A stretch of 46,466 bases of DNA from JANXLS01 sp038227045 (GCA_038227045.1 JBBRQD010000038.1:1-46466), one strand, 5' to 3'; positions 1 to 7,949 are shown, numbered from the stretch's first letter. A program made the numbers and translations. Notes: a model not told the origin generated them from the sequence alone.

Positions 1-132
1 AACGGCACAACATTCGTAACCTGACTCATGTGGCGTATCCTTTCTGGCCCGCTGTGGGCCGGTTGGTAATCTTGATTCGATCACCAAGGATATGCCGCAC
101 TTTTCAATTTCGCTCATCCACAACTTTTGACA
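1..132 (+). repeat. Structured dispersed repeat, copy A
   Basis: This non-coding stretch matches the reverse complement of 34802-34936 at roughly 85% identity by eye over its whole length. It can fold into a three-way junction. The closing stem pairs 29-42 with 86-99 (core 32-42/86-96, one G-T wobble in the core). Hairpin 2 is 46-50/56-60 with a 5-nt loop, and hairpin 3 is 65-71/79-85 with loop TTGATTC and one internal mismatch. It ends in TTTTGACA at 125-132. The repeat may extend left of the window. The fold and the second copy are visible in the sequence. Whether it acts as RNA, as folded single-stranded DNA of a small mobile element, or not at all is unknown. Confidence 0.75.
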
Positions 133-203
133 ATATCTCATTCGTTTGACATGTGAATTGCCTCAGTAATGCAAATGAAATTGCCCAATAATGTCGAGAT
201 AAC

Positions 204-268
204 GGGGACGCGCAAGAGATTCTGGGACGTGCACGACACTATTTCAAATTAATTTCGTGCGCGTCCCC
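204..268. repeat. REP-like imperfect palindrome
   Basis: The left arm 204-221 (GGGGACGCGCAAGAGATT) pairs with the right arm 251-268 (AATTTCGTGCGCGTCCCC) at 16 of 18 positions. A third related motif, GGGACGTGCACGA, lies between them at 224-236. The GGGGACGCGCACGAAATT style of arm resembles the palindromes scattered by REP-associated tyrosine transposases; this comparison is from memory. No transposase gene is adjacent. The right arm touches the first codons of the gene fragment that follows, so the element may have inserted into that gene. Confidence 0.5.
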
Positions 269-449
269 AATACTCACCTATCACGCGCCTGAAAGTGTCA
301 AAAAATCGCTGCTGGAATTTCAGAAGCTGAAGAAAAAGGGCGGATACGACGAACAATATCTCAATTCCGATTCGCTCGCAGAAATTCTCAAGGCGCTGGA
401 GACCGCCTCCTCGATGAAAAGCGGGCTTTTCGGTTTCGTTGAATATTGA
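264..449 (+). pseudogene. C-terminal fragment of an unidentified gene
   Basis: A reading frame without a plausible start runs into TGA at 447-449. It encodes about 60 residues, including YHAPESVKKSLLEF and a charged, helix-prone tail ending in GLFGFVEY. Codon use is ordinary and the product reads like a genuine protein C-terminus. In frame upstream there is only the REP-like palindrome (204-268) and then a stop at 189-191. The likeliest reading is a gene whose 5' part was lost or replaced when the palindromic element arrived. I do not recognise the family. A small intact gene with an unusual start cannot be excluded. Confidence 0.4.
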
Positions 450-470
450 CAGGTTGACGTCTCACTCACA

Positions 471-1133
471 TTAGGGAACGCTTGTACGGATCGCATACGC
501 GACAAGCACGGCTGCCCCAACGGATATTAAACTTGGGTCAAACGCACGAACGTCTCCATCGTCATCAATCGGAGGTTCGCTTTTAACGTGACTCTCGCCA
601 CCTTGCAACACCGTGGGATTAACGTCTTCGATATGTAACACTGCTCCGACGGAAACTCCGGCAGCCGCACAGTAATTGTTGGCCTTTTCAAGAGCGGCGG
701 CTACAGCTTTCCTGCGTGCCTCGGACCGCAGTTCTTTGAGGCGCGTGGTTTCGAACGAAACACCATCGATCTCGTTGGCTCCGGCGGCAACGACTGCCGT
801 AAGAATTTCCTCTGCGCGGTCGAGTTCGGTGAGCTTGACATGAAATGATACCTTGGCAAGGTACCCGACAAACTTCGTCTCTCCGCCGCTATATCGATGG
901 TGCTGCGCCAAGGTAATTCTGGATGCGCCAAACGTACTGACACGACCTTTGCGCAGACACTCCTGCACAGCCTGCGAACCTTGCCGCGCCTTGGCAAAAG
1001 CATCGGCGGGCTTCAATTCCACGCGAGTCACGGATACCTTGATCGATGCAATGTCAGGCGCGATGCGGCTGATTGCGGAACCGAAAACCGTGACGCCAAA
1101 TGGCGTTTTGATTGCTTGTTCTGGAATATTCAT
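471..1133 (-). CDS. SIMPL (DUF541) domain protein
   Basis: This 220-residue protein fits the SIMPL/DUF541 family (YggE/BP26-like), whose members are mostly periplasmic or membrane-associated proteins linked to stress tolerance and of unclear biochemistry. The pattern is an N-terminal strand opening with FGVTVFGSA, a central segment with FVGYLAKVSFHVKL, and an ANEIDGVSFETTRLKELRSEARRKAVAAALEKA helix region here described at about residues 118-150. Unlike typical YggE there is no N-terminal signal peptide: the start MNIPEQAI is polar. A mildly hydrophobic stretch, SLISVGAAVLVAYAI, closes the protein. The gene begins 7 bp after the stop of the small membrane protein upstream (1140), so the two are probably co-transcribed. 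The family call is firm; the role is not. Confidence 0.75.
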   Translation of the reverse strand: MNIPEQAIKTPFGVTVFGSAISRIAPDIASIKVSVTRVELKPADAFAKARQGSQAVQECLRKGRVSTFGASRITLAQHHRYSGGETKFVGYLAKVSFHVKLTELDRAEEILTAVVAAGANEIDGVSFETTRLKELRSEARRKAVAAALEKANNYCAAAGVSVGAVLHIEDVNPTVLQGGESHVKSEPPIDDDGDVRAFDPSLISVGAAVLVAYAIRTSVP

Positions 1134-1139
1134 CGTAGG

Positions 1140-1481
1140 TCAATCCTTGCTATTTTGTCGACGATTGTATTGTAACTTTGCACCCCATTCGGAAAGCCTG
1201 AAAATAGCCATAAGTATGCCTAGCGCAATTATGCAGTCCCTCAATAGCGCACCAGGGTCCCAAACGATTCCGTACACCCGGCGAGTACCCTGGAATCCCC
1301 AAGGCCATCCGTATCCGACGCAGTCAGCGCGCGAACAATCTGGACACCTAACCACTTGTTCGAAACCATGCGACATATTGTCAATGCAAGCTGGATAATC
1401 GTTTAAATTCACTCCAATGAGTATGCCTGCGCAAAACATTAGCATCAATGCTGTACTCAAATGGAATTGAAACCGTGCCAT
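1140..1481 (-). CDS. Small two-helix membrane protein with Cys cluster
   Basis: The 113-residue product starts MARFQFHLSTALMLMF, an N-terminal signature I associate with many short planctomycete membrane proteins (RFxxHLSTALxLM). Residues about 7-26 form one transmembrane helix and about 80-96 (ALLRDCIIALGILMAIF) a second. Between them is a loop with cysteines at CIDN, CPDCSRADC and a WGFQGTRRVYGIVW segment, which would suit metal binding or disulphides. The function is unknown. It lies directly upstream of the SIMPL gene (7-bp gap), so the pair probably forms one transcript. It is the best single clue to the organism's affiliation, though not decisive. Confidence 0.6.
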   Translation of the reverse strand: MARFQFHLSTALMLMFCAGILIGVNLNDYPACIDNMSHGFEQVVRCPDCSRADCVGYGWPWGFQGTRRVYGIVWDPGALLRDCIIALGILMAIFRLSEWGAKLQYNRRQNSKD

Positions 1482-1522
1482 TTAATCCTCTACTTCTTCA
1501 AGAATCAGAGAGCGGCCTCGCT

Positions 1523-2755
1523 TCAATCCTTTACCGCCAACGAAACCAATTCCAGCACCCTGTTAATTGCCCCGCTCGAACCTTCGACGAACGGTCCCCC
1601 TTGAATCGGTTGCCATTTGTCGCGCGAACCGTCGTACTTGAATGTCTGTGGGATGCGCGTCAGTTCCTCTTTGTACTGGCCGTCGTTGCCGCCCATTTTG
1701 TAGATCACCATGTCCAGCGATGGGATGACGTAAAGCGAAAAGGCTCCCGCGCCGGTTTTCCAGTACGCGTCGCGCGGAGCGGCGATGACGTGGCCGTCGG
1801 CGTTGACTTCGAACATCAGGCTGTACGGCGCGTGCGGATTGTACGGCGAGAGTTTGCCGCAGGCTTCGACGTACTCCGCCGGGACCAACTGCTGCTCGTT
1901 CCATTTTCCTTTGTGCAATAGAAGGTAGCCGAAACGCAGCGCGTCGGTTGCGTGGACGGCGATGCTGCCCGCGCCGTTGGCGTGCGGAAGCGTGATCGTG
2001 CCGCGGTACAAACAATAGCCCCACTTCCCCCACCCCATCGGTTTCGCGAGGCGCTCGTTGATGTAGTCCTGCAGTTCCATTCCGGTCACGCGCCGCAGCA
2101 CCATCGACGCGATATGTGGCGCGGGCGACGAGTACGAATAGCCAGCGCCGGGCGCGGTCCAGAGGACGGTGCGAAGCGATGATTGGTCGAGGTCGTGCAG
2201 ATCCTGCCCCGGAACAGGCTTGAGCGGCACGACTTCGCCCTTCACGATTCCGGGCGCGGTGCCTTCGCCATGATACCCGGCGCTCATGCAGAGCAACTGG
2301 CCGAGCGTGATGTCGGCTTTGCGCGGGTCGTCCAGCGGGAAGGCTTCGGGAAGGTATTTTTCGGTGAAGACTTTGGTGTCGAGGCCATCCGGAATCGCAT
2401 CGTGCTTTTCCTTCAGCATGATGCCGCAGGCAACGCTGGTGAACGCCTTGCCCGTCGAAGCCATGTCGGGATTGGCATCGCGAAAGGCACGGCCCCAGTA
2501 TTTTTCGAGGACGAGATAACCGTGCCGGACGACGAGCAATCCCCCGTTCTGCGTGCCGCGTTGCGCGACTTCAAACGCGGCTTCGAGCCGCGCCAAATCC
2601 ATGCCGGCTTGAGCGCCGATTTGGGCGGCGTCGTTCAGCGTGCGCCAGCCGCCGTCGCTGTCGGGCGGCGGGAAGTAGTCGGCGGCTCGCAGCGTGGCAG
2701 TGATTGAGACGAGGAGCAGAAGGCCGGCTATAAAAAGAGAGACGCGTGTACGCAT
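1523..2755 (-). CDS. Secreted serine hydrolase, class C beta-lactamase fold
   Basis: This 410-residue protein of the serine beta-lactamase/DD-peptidase-like family (Pfam Beta-lactamase) has a clear signal peptide, MRTRVSLFIAGLLLLVSITA, probably cleaved after TLRA. The catalytic SxxK motif is S100-T-G-K103. The second motif is Y208-S-S, and the third is K333-T-G. All three are intact, so the enzyme should be active as an esterase, peptidase or amidase in the periplasm or outside the cell. These families cannot be assigned a substrate from sequence, and antibiotic hydrolysis should not be assumed. The gene follows the S8 protease on the same strand with 54 bp between them, largely taken up by a short inverted repeat. 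Confidence 0.85.
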   Translation of the reverse strand: MRTRVSLFIAGLLLLVSITATLRAADYFPPPDSDGGWRTLNDAAQIGAQAGMDLARLEAAFEVAQRGTQNGGLLVVRHGYLVLEKYWGRAFRDANPDMASTGKAFTSVACGIMLKEKHDAIPDGLDTKVFTEKYLPEAFPLDDPRKADITLGQLLCMSAGYHGEGTAPGIVKGEVVPLKPVPGQDLHDLDQSSLRTVLWTAPGAGYSYSSPAPHIASMVLRRVTGMELQDYINERLAKPMGWGKWGYCLYRGTITLPHANGAGSIAVHATDALRFGYLLLHKGKWNEQQLVPAEYVEACGKLSPYNPHAPYSLMFEVNADGHVIAAPRDAYWKTGAGAFSLYVIPSLDMVIYKMGGNDGQYKEELTRIPQTFKYDGSRDKWQPIQGGPFVEGSSGAINRVLELVSLAVKD

Positions 2756-2770
2756 AGGTGTCCTTAGCCT

Positions 2771-2820
2771 TTAGCTTTTAGCGATTAGCTGTTAGCGATC
2801 GGCTGTTAGCTAAAAGCTAA
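2771..2820. repeat. 12-bp inverted repeat at the protease 3' end
   Basis: TTAGCTTTTAGC (2771-2782) is perfectly repeated in reverse complement at 2809-2820. The 26-bp spacer is filled with further near-copies of TTAGC(G/T). On the minus strand the right arm supplies the last two codons and stop of the S8 protease. It may act as a transcription terminator or be the footprint of slippage or a small repeat element. There is no clear T-run, so a terminator is only possible. Confidence 0.45.
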
Positions 2821-4585
2821 ACGTGCCCGATTTGTCTTTCGTTGCCTTGTAGTGGCCATTTACTGTACCCTCAAAAACCTGGCTGTTAAACACGAAATGA
2901 ACCAAAATTGGGACATCGGAATCCATACTCCTGTTGCCTAGGCCGCTGTGAGTCAACGTCGTGACGAAACTGCCTTTGGCCAGTTTGATTGCCAGAGGAG
3001 CAGACCCGGCTTGCGCCACACTTTTGATAATCTTGGGCTTCAACGCGATAGCCGTCGTCGAGCTTTTTGGCGACTGACCCTTGGCGTTCAATGTGACGGT
3101 TGTGATGATGCCTCCAACATCGACGATCAGCGTCTGGCCTGATAGCGTGAAGTTCGCTGGAACGGGCAGCGTGCTTTGCACGGTGATGACGTCTTGACCC
3201 GTCTTTGCGAACTGAAGCTTGATCGACGCTTTGGAGACAAGTGGAAGCGGCTGAGCAATAATGGGACTTCCGCCCCAGGGCACCGAAGCGGCATCAGTCG
3301 GAGAACTTCCCAACAGCGTTTCGATCGAGTTCGAATAGCCGTCTCCGTCTATATCCGAATCAAAGAAATCCGGGATGCCGTCCATGTCCAAATCCGTGAG
3401 CGGCACAAGGCTCTGAAGCATCGCCAGCACATCGACTCGGGGAAAATCAAGATTCGTGTGATCAACGTTGTCGACGGCCGGATCCGGTTGGACATCGTTG
3501 AGCGTGACGGCCGTGGAGCGCAAGCTGGCTTCGATAAGATCGACCGATGGCATCACGCCGTTGGCCTTCAGATAAAGCTCCTGAAAAAGCAGGATGCTCC
3601 CGGCGATCATGGGCGTCGCCTGGCTGGTGCCTTGATCGGTTGACGTGCTGCCGTCGCCGTCGATTCCGGTGGAATCGATGGGCGCGCCCGGGGCAAAGAT
3701 ATCCGTTCTGAAGGTGTCGCTAACGGTCGAATGCAGGCGTTGCGAGAACACGCAGATTTGGTCGGCCTGTGAAACAACCGCTTGCGCACCGCCACCGTAT
3801 TTGTAGCCCTTCAAATTCAATTTTCCACTGTAGACGGCCCCAACGCTTACGCTTTCCGAAATGATTGCCGGAAAGCTCATGCCCTGAAACGAATTGTTTT
3901 CGAAGTAATCATTGCCAGCCGCAACCACCACGGCAATGTCCATGGTGCGCAACGTGTGGATCTTATCGGCAATTGCCTTATCGTCCCCAAACCCGTGGTT
4001 GCTTGCATCCTGGTCGTTTGTACTATCCCCGAGCGACATATTGACGACGGAAATGTTATACGTTGGCGCATTCTTGATCACCCAATCCAGTGCTTTCGCG
4101 ACATCCGAAAAATTACCGCCGCCGTCGTCGGTAAGAACCTTCAACGCAACAATGCCGGCTCCCGGAGCAATGCCCGTATGAGTGCCTCCGGCCGCAACGA
4201 TGCCGGTCACGTTGGTTCCGTGACCATTTCCATCATTGGCGTCCTGAGAGGAACCGCCATTGTCGCGCGTAAAATTCATTTCAGCCAGAATACGGCCCGC
4301 GAAGTCGTTGTGATCTTTGAAAATACCTGTATCCAGCACCGCCACCGTCAGACCTTTGCCCGAAACATGATAGGAAGCGCGAGCGATCCCGGCGCGAATC
4401 AAATTCGTTGCCACCTCCAGCTTCGGCTGTTTGCCGGCAATGGGGACAACGGGAACCGGCCTGGACACCTGTATTCTGCGTTTTAAATGCGCGCCGTCCG
4501 GAATATCCTGAGCCGCCGCGAATGAGAATCCGCACACTATTGAAAAAAGGATCACCGACATAAATGACAGGAACCGTTCGATCAT
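2810..4585 (-). CDS. Secreted subtilisin-like S8 serine peptidase
   Basis: The chosen ATG at 4585 is preceded by GGGAG 7 nt upstream and opens directly with a signal peptide (MIERFLSFMSVILFSIVCGF...AAA). Upstream in-frame ATGs at 4657, 4636 and 4618 would bury that signal. In the 591-residue product the catalytic triad is Asp85 (AVLDTGI), His122 (GNGHGTNVTGI) and Ser321 (GTSQATPM), with the oxyanion Asn225 in AAGND. Around residues 396-430 lies DLDMDGIPDFFDSDIDGDG, a thrombospondin-3/EF-hand-like calcium motif. A C-terminal beta-rich domain of about 150 residues follows, a likely anchoring or binding module. It should act outside the cytoplasm. It is divergent from the fibre-like gene at 4823. 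Confidence 0.9.
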   Translation of the reverse strand: MIERFLSFMSVILFSIVCGFSFAAAQDIPDGAHLKRRIQVSRPVPVVPIAGKQPKLEVATNLIRAGIARASYHVSGKGLTVAVLDTGIFKDHNDFAGRILAEMNFTRDNGGSSQDANDGNGHGTNVTGIVAAGGTHTGIAPGAGIVALKVLTDDGGGNFSDVAKALDWVIKNAPTYNISVVNMSLGDSTNDQDASNHGFGDDKAIADKIHTLRTMDIAVVVAAGNDYFENNSFQGMSFPAIISESVSVGAVYSGKLNLKGYKYGGGAQAVVSQADQICVFSQRLHSTVSDTFRTDIFAPGAPIDSTGIDGDGSTSTDQGTSQATPMIAGSILLFQELYLKANGVMPSVDLIEASLRSTAVTLNDVQPDPAVDNVDHTNLDFPRVDVLAMLQSLVPLTDLDMDGIPDFFDSDIDGDGYSNSIETLLGSSPTDAASVPWGGSPIIAQPLPLVSKASIKLQFAKTGQDVITVQSTLPVPANFTLSGQTLIVDVGGIITTVTLNAKGQSPKSSTTAIALKPKIIKSVAQAGSAPLAIKLAKGSFVTTLTHSGLGNRSMDSDVPILVHFVFNSQVFEGTVNGHYKATKDKSGTFSF

Positions 4586-4810
4586 TTTTGTCTCCCGGAT
4601 TGCGTCCGCAATTCTCATCGATTTCCGATAATCCATCTTTGGTAAAGTTCGTGCCATTTCCTAATGGGTCAGAGCAGGAAATACAATTTTATTTTAAATA
4701 AATCGATGTAAAAAGTTCCAGCATTATTATTAAAAAATTTAAGCTGTGCAGCGGTTGAGCTTGCTGTTAGGGTTGTGAAGAACATTATTGTTTCAAAATC
4801 ACATACTATC

Positions 4811-4816
4811 AGGAGG
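4811..4816 (+). promoter_or_regulatory. Shine-Dalgarno AGGAGG deciding a GTG start
   Basis: A perfect AGGAGG lies 6 nt before GTG 4823, which opens a textbook signal peptide. The in-frame ATG at 4775 has no such signal and would add 16 polar residues before the hydrophobic core. This fixes the start of the next gene. Confidence 0.8.
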
Positions 4817-4822
4817 TGGACC

Positions 4823-5869
4823 GTGCGTTTTCTCGCTTTGATCGCTTTCGTCTTCAGTGTTTGCATGGGCGCGCGCACTGAAGAAGCACCTCCGGCTCAG
4901 GATGCGGATGCCGGCGCGCGCAGTGTTGCGCCGCTGCACCCACCGTCTAATGCGAAATTCAACAGCGTTGTCTCGAAGACGCCGCCGGTCTTGGCTGCGT
5001 CAGGTCAGGCACTGACCGCCGATGGCACGGGTAAATCCGTGTGGGCAAATGTGCTGGGGACGGCGCTGAGCAGTGTCCCAAGCTCCAGTGGCGCTGTGCT
5101 GCAATCCGACGGCAACGGCGGCGCGAATTGGAACCTCATCCTCGGACTCGGCAACGGCGGCACCGGCTCGGCGACGCAGAATTTCGTCGATCTCTCCACA
5201 AGTCAAAGCATTGCCGGCAATAAAACGTTCACCGGGACCATAACGGGCAACGTCAGCGGTTCGTCGTCCAGTTTTACGGGATTGGTCGCGGGAGATGTCA
5301 CTGGCTCGCAATCGGCGACGGTTGTCTCAACGGTCGGCGGAGTGACCGCGGCGAACGTCGCCAGCGGCGCGAACGCGGCAAACGCGGCGACTACCGCCGC
5401 GACACCCAATACCATCGTGAAGCGCGACGGCAGCGGTAACGTGCCCGGATTCGTGGGCGCCTTTGCCGACTTTTTTGCGCTAATGCCCGGAGACAATGCC
5501 GCGACCGTGGCGCCCGGCACCGCTATTTCATTCCCCCAAGATGGGCCATTGAGCAGCATCTCCCGCTCCAACGCCACTCAATTTGTGCTGCCGGCCATCG
5601 GGACGTATCAAGTGAACTTCCAAGTCAGTGTGACTGAGCCGGGCCAGCTTGTCGTGGTGCTCAATGGCGTTGAGTTGCCCTATACCGTTGTCGGACGAGC
5701 TACCGGAACCAGTCAAATTGCCGGCACATGTCTGGTCAGCACCGCAGTCATCAATTCTATTCTTGAGATTCACAATCCGACGGGGAATTCGACGGCACTA
5801 ACCATCACGCCGCTGGCCGGCGGCACACACAGCGTGTCCGCCCATCTCGTTATTTTACAGATCAAATAG
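4823..5869 (+). CDS. Secreted fibre-like protein with BclA-type C-terminal domain
   Basis: From the GTG at 4823 the product has 348 residues and begins with a signal peptide (MRFLALIAFVFSVCMGA). Residues about 45-200 are low-complexity Gly/Ser/Thr/Ala-rich beta repeats of the tail-fibre kind (GNGGTGSATQNFVDLSTSQ, GNKTFTGTITGNVSG, TPNTIVKRDGSGN). The last ~130 residues, from FFALMPGDNAATVAPGTAI to VSAHLVILQIK, match the trimeric jelly-roll C-terminal domain of the BclA family. That domain is known from spore-surface glycoproteins and many bacterial and giant-virus proteins. It is therefore probably a trimeric, surface-exposed stalk with a knob, used for adhesion or coating. No membrane anchor is visible beyond the signal. 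Function in the cell is inferred from architecture only. Confidence 0.75.
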   Translation: MRFLALIAFVFSVCMGARTEEAPPAQDADAGARSVAPLHPPSNAKFNSVVSKTPPVLAASGQALTADGTGKSVWANVLGTALSSVPSSSGAVLQSDGNGGANWNLILGLGNGGTGSATQNFVDLSTSQSIAGNKTFTGTITGNVSGSSSSFTGLVAGDVTGSQSATVVSTVGGVTAANVASGANAANAATTAATPNTIVKRDGSGNVPGFVGAFADFFALMPGDNAATVAPGTAISFPQDGPLSSISRSNATQFVLPAIGTYQVNFQVSVTEPGQLVVVLNGVELPYTVVGRATGTSQIAGTCLVSTAVINSILEIHNPTGNSTALTITPLAGGTHSVSAHLVILQIK

Positions 5870-6081
5870 CGTTACCTCTCGGCAGCCAGGGGAAGAGGCA
5901 GAAACGAACTGAGTGACGCGTGGCCGCCATAAAAATCCGCAGCGCTATTTTTGAATTATAGGTTACAATGTGCAGCGCACGCGCTTCGGTGCAACTATTT
6001 TGCAGCAGTGAAATTTGGATTTGACCGAACAAATTGTTTGCGCACCGGAACGAAGATCGAGCGCAAAGGTACGGTGAATGC

Positions 6082-7476
6082 ATGATCGATTCTGCGTCTG
6101 CAATTTGCAGGGAACTGTCCGCAACCTGTGGCAAACCGCCCGTTATCGGAGGCGTTGAAATTCGTCATTTGATTGACGCGGGAGGAATGGGCGCGGTTTT
6201 TCAGGGAATCCACCTGCGGCTGCGCATTCCCGTGGCCGTAAAATTTTTGTTTGAGAGCATGGACGGTTCCGCTGCCCGCTTTGCCGATGAGGCCAGCACT
6301 GCCGCCAAGATCAACAATCCCAACGTCGTCCGGGTGTATGACGTCAACAAAGAAGGCAGGCTGCAGTACATCGTTCAGGAATATGTCGACGGCCAAACCG
6401 CCGAGTTCCATCTGGAACAATCCGTGCGCTTGCAGACGCCGCTCAAAGAGGATTGGGTTCTCAGGCTGATTGCCGATACGGCCCGGGGATTGGCCGCGAT
6501 TCATGCCGTCAATTTCCTGCATCTCGACATCAAGCCGACGAACATCATGGTTTCGAAAAAAGACAGCGTGAGCAAAATCCTCGACCTTGGGCTCGCGCGG
6601 CAAAATGTGGAATTGCCCGGCACGAAAAATCGAATCGCGGACGGCGGCACCCCGGGCTACGCCAGTCCCGAACAGCTCCAATTCCTGAAGTTGGGGCCAT
6701 CGAGCGATATCTACAGCCTGGGCGTGAGCATGTTCGAATTGCTCGGTGGACGGCGCGCGCACGATATCTCGTCCTGGGGCTCAGCTATCCTCAAGCAGAC
6801 CACTGTCGAATTGCCGAACATCCGCAGGATTCGTCCCGACGTCAGCGAAGCGACTGCCGCGATCATCGAGCGCTGTGTCCGCATCGATCCGGAGTTTCGC
6901 TATCAAAGCGCTTTGGAACTGTTGTCGGAACTGGCCTTGGCAACGCACGCTCACGTCTCGCGGCACGCGCCCGTACCGTTTGCGCGGCCGGTCAAGTCGC
7001 CGTCCGGCGAGCACGAACTTGCGCCGCTTGTGTATTGCGTGGACGACAATGTGCAAGTGTGCATGTCGATGGCGGAGTTGCTGACCGAGGCGGGATATCA
7101 TACCGAGGTATTCACGGATGGCCCGCGCGCTATTGCCCGCATGAAAAAAACGCCGCCGGATGTCGTTTTCCTCGATTATGAAATGCCGGTGATGAGCGGA
7201 CTGGACGTGTGCCGGGTCATGCGCGGCGACGACGCGCTCAAGCACATTCCCGTCGTGTTTCTGACAGGGTCCGCTTCTCCCGACCACATGAAACTCGCCA
7301 TGCACGCCGGCGCGACGGACTATCTATTCAAGCCCACGCAAGCCGCCGAATTGATCTCCAGAGTCGGTTGTCTCACCAAAATTACACGCGCGCAACGCGA
7401 GCTTGAAACACTGGAACGGCAGTATGGCAGTTTCCGAAGCCGGCTCTCCACGATCATTGGAAAGGAAATTTTATGA
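6082..7476 (+). CDS. Ser/Thr protein kinase fused to a receiver domain
   Basis: The 464-residue protein has a PknB-like kinase domain (about 18-285) followed by a CheY-like receiver (about 315-440) and a short coiled tail. Kinase landmarks are the glycine loop AGGMGAVF, Lys54 in VAVKFL, the catalytic loop HLDIKPTN (Asp149, Lys151), DLG in place of DFG, and SPEQ. The usual HRD arginine is Leu148, so it is a non-RD kinase that may not need activation-loop phosphorylation. The receiver keeps its acidic pair (VDDN), the phospho-acceptor Asp365 (FLDYEMP), the Thr of LTG and the Lys of FKP. It lacks a transmembrane segment and sensor, so it is presumably cytoplasmic. ATG 6082 is preferred over an upstream in-frame start at 6034. 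It overlaps the next gene by ATGA. Confidence 0.85.
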   Translation: MIDSASAICRELSATCGKPPVIGGVEIRHLIDAGGMGAVFQGIHLRLRIPVAVKFLFESMDGSAARFADEASTAAKINNPNVVRVYDVNKEGRLQYIVQEYVDGQTAEFHLEQSVRLQTPLKEDWVLRLIADTARGLAAIHAVNFLHLDIKPTNIMVSKKDSVSKILDLGLARQNVELPGTKNRIADGGTPGYASPEQLQFLKLGPSSDIYSLGVSMFELLGGRRAHDISSWGSAILKQTTVELPNIRRIRPDVSEATAAIIERCVRIDPEFRYQSALELLSELALATHAHVSRHAPVPFARPVKSPSGEHELAPLVYCVDDNVQVCMSMAELLTEAGYHTEVFTDGPRAIARMKKTPPDVVFLDYEMPVMSGLDVCRVMRGDDALKHIPVVFLTGSASPDHMKLAMHAGATDYLFKPTQAAELISRVGCLTKITRAQRELETLERQYGSFRSRLSTIIGKEIL

Positions 7477-7934
7477 GCGATCCAATCACGGCTCCCCGAA
7501 TCCTTGTCGCGGACGACGATTCGCTCATTCGCGAATTGCTGAGTGAGGTTCTGTCGGCGCGCGGCGCCATAGTGACGTTGGCTGAAGATGGCGAAGCGGC
7601 GCTGCGCGAAGCGGTGCTGGCTCCTTTCGATCTCTGTATTCTCGATTGTGAGATGCCCAAGCTCAGCGGCTTGGAGGCCTGTCCACGGATTATTGCCTCC
7701 GCGTGCACGCGAAACCTTCCCATATTGTTTCTGACGGGGCATAACGACGACGCCATAATCCAGCAAGCCTTCGATGCGGGCGCATCGGATTTTCTCGCCA
7801 AGCCGGTGCATTTAGAATTGCTTTGGCGGCGTATCACCAATCTTTTATCGCTGGCACAGATGAGGAAAGAGCGGGAGAACTTGAAGGCACTGCTGAAATT
7901 ATCCGTCACGCCGGACAACTTCGAAGCGAAGTAA
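7473..7934 (+). CDS. Single-domain response regulator
   Basis: This 153-residue receiver-only protein carries the acidic cluster DDD at 14-16, phospho-acceptor Asp58 (ILDCEMPKLSG), Thr in LTG and Lys in AKP. The C-terminal 25 residues are a charged helix (LAQMRKERENLKALLK) with no DNA-binding domain. The start codon overlaps the stop of the kinase-receiver gene (ATGA), so the two are translationally coupled and probably act in one phosphorelay. The gene is convergent with gmd, 42 bp away. No histidine kinase is present in the window; the phosphodonor is unknown. Confidence 0.85.
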   Translation: MSDPITAPRILVADDDSLIRELLSEVLSARGAIVTLAEDGEAALREAVLAPFDLCILDCEMPKLSGLEACPRIIASACTRNLPILFLTGHNDDAIIQQAFDAGASDFLAKPVHLELLWRRITNLLSLAQMRKERENLKALLKLSVTPDNFEAK

Positions 7935-7949
7935 GCGATACATATCGCT
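7934..7949 (+). terminator. Possible weak hairpin terminator
   Basis: AGCGATA (7934-7940) and TATCGCT (7943-7949) form a perfect palindrome starting at the last base of the response regulator stop codon. It is followed by an AT-rich stretch with TTTTATT (7961-7967), not a clean T-run. It sits in the 42-bp gap between convergent genes, where a bidirectional terminator would be expected. Confidence 0.35.

Noticed and set aside
5964..5969. TACAAT as a -10 box before the kinase gene
   Set aside because: No acceptable -35 sequence at 16-18 bp upstream.
5995..6762. Open frame antisense to the kinase gene
   Set aside because: It covers the conserved kinase domain on the opposite strand and has no motifs of its own.
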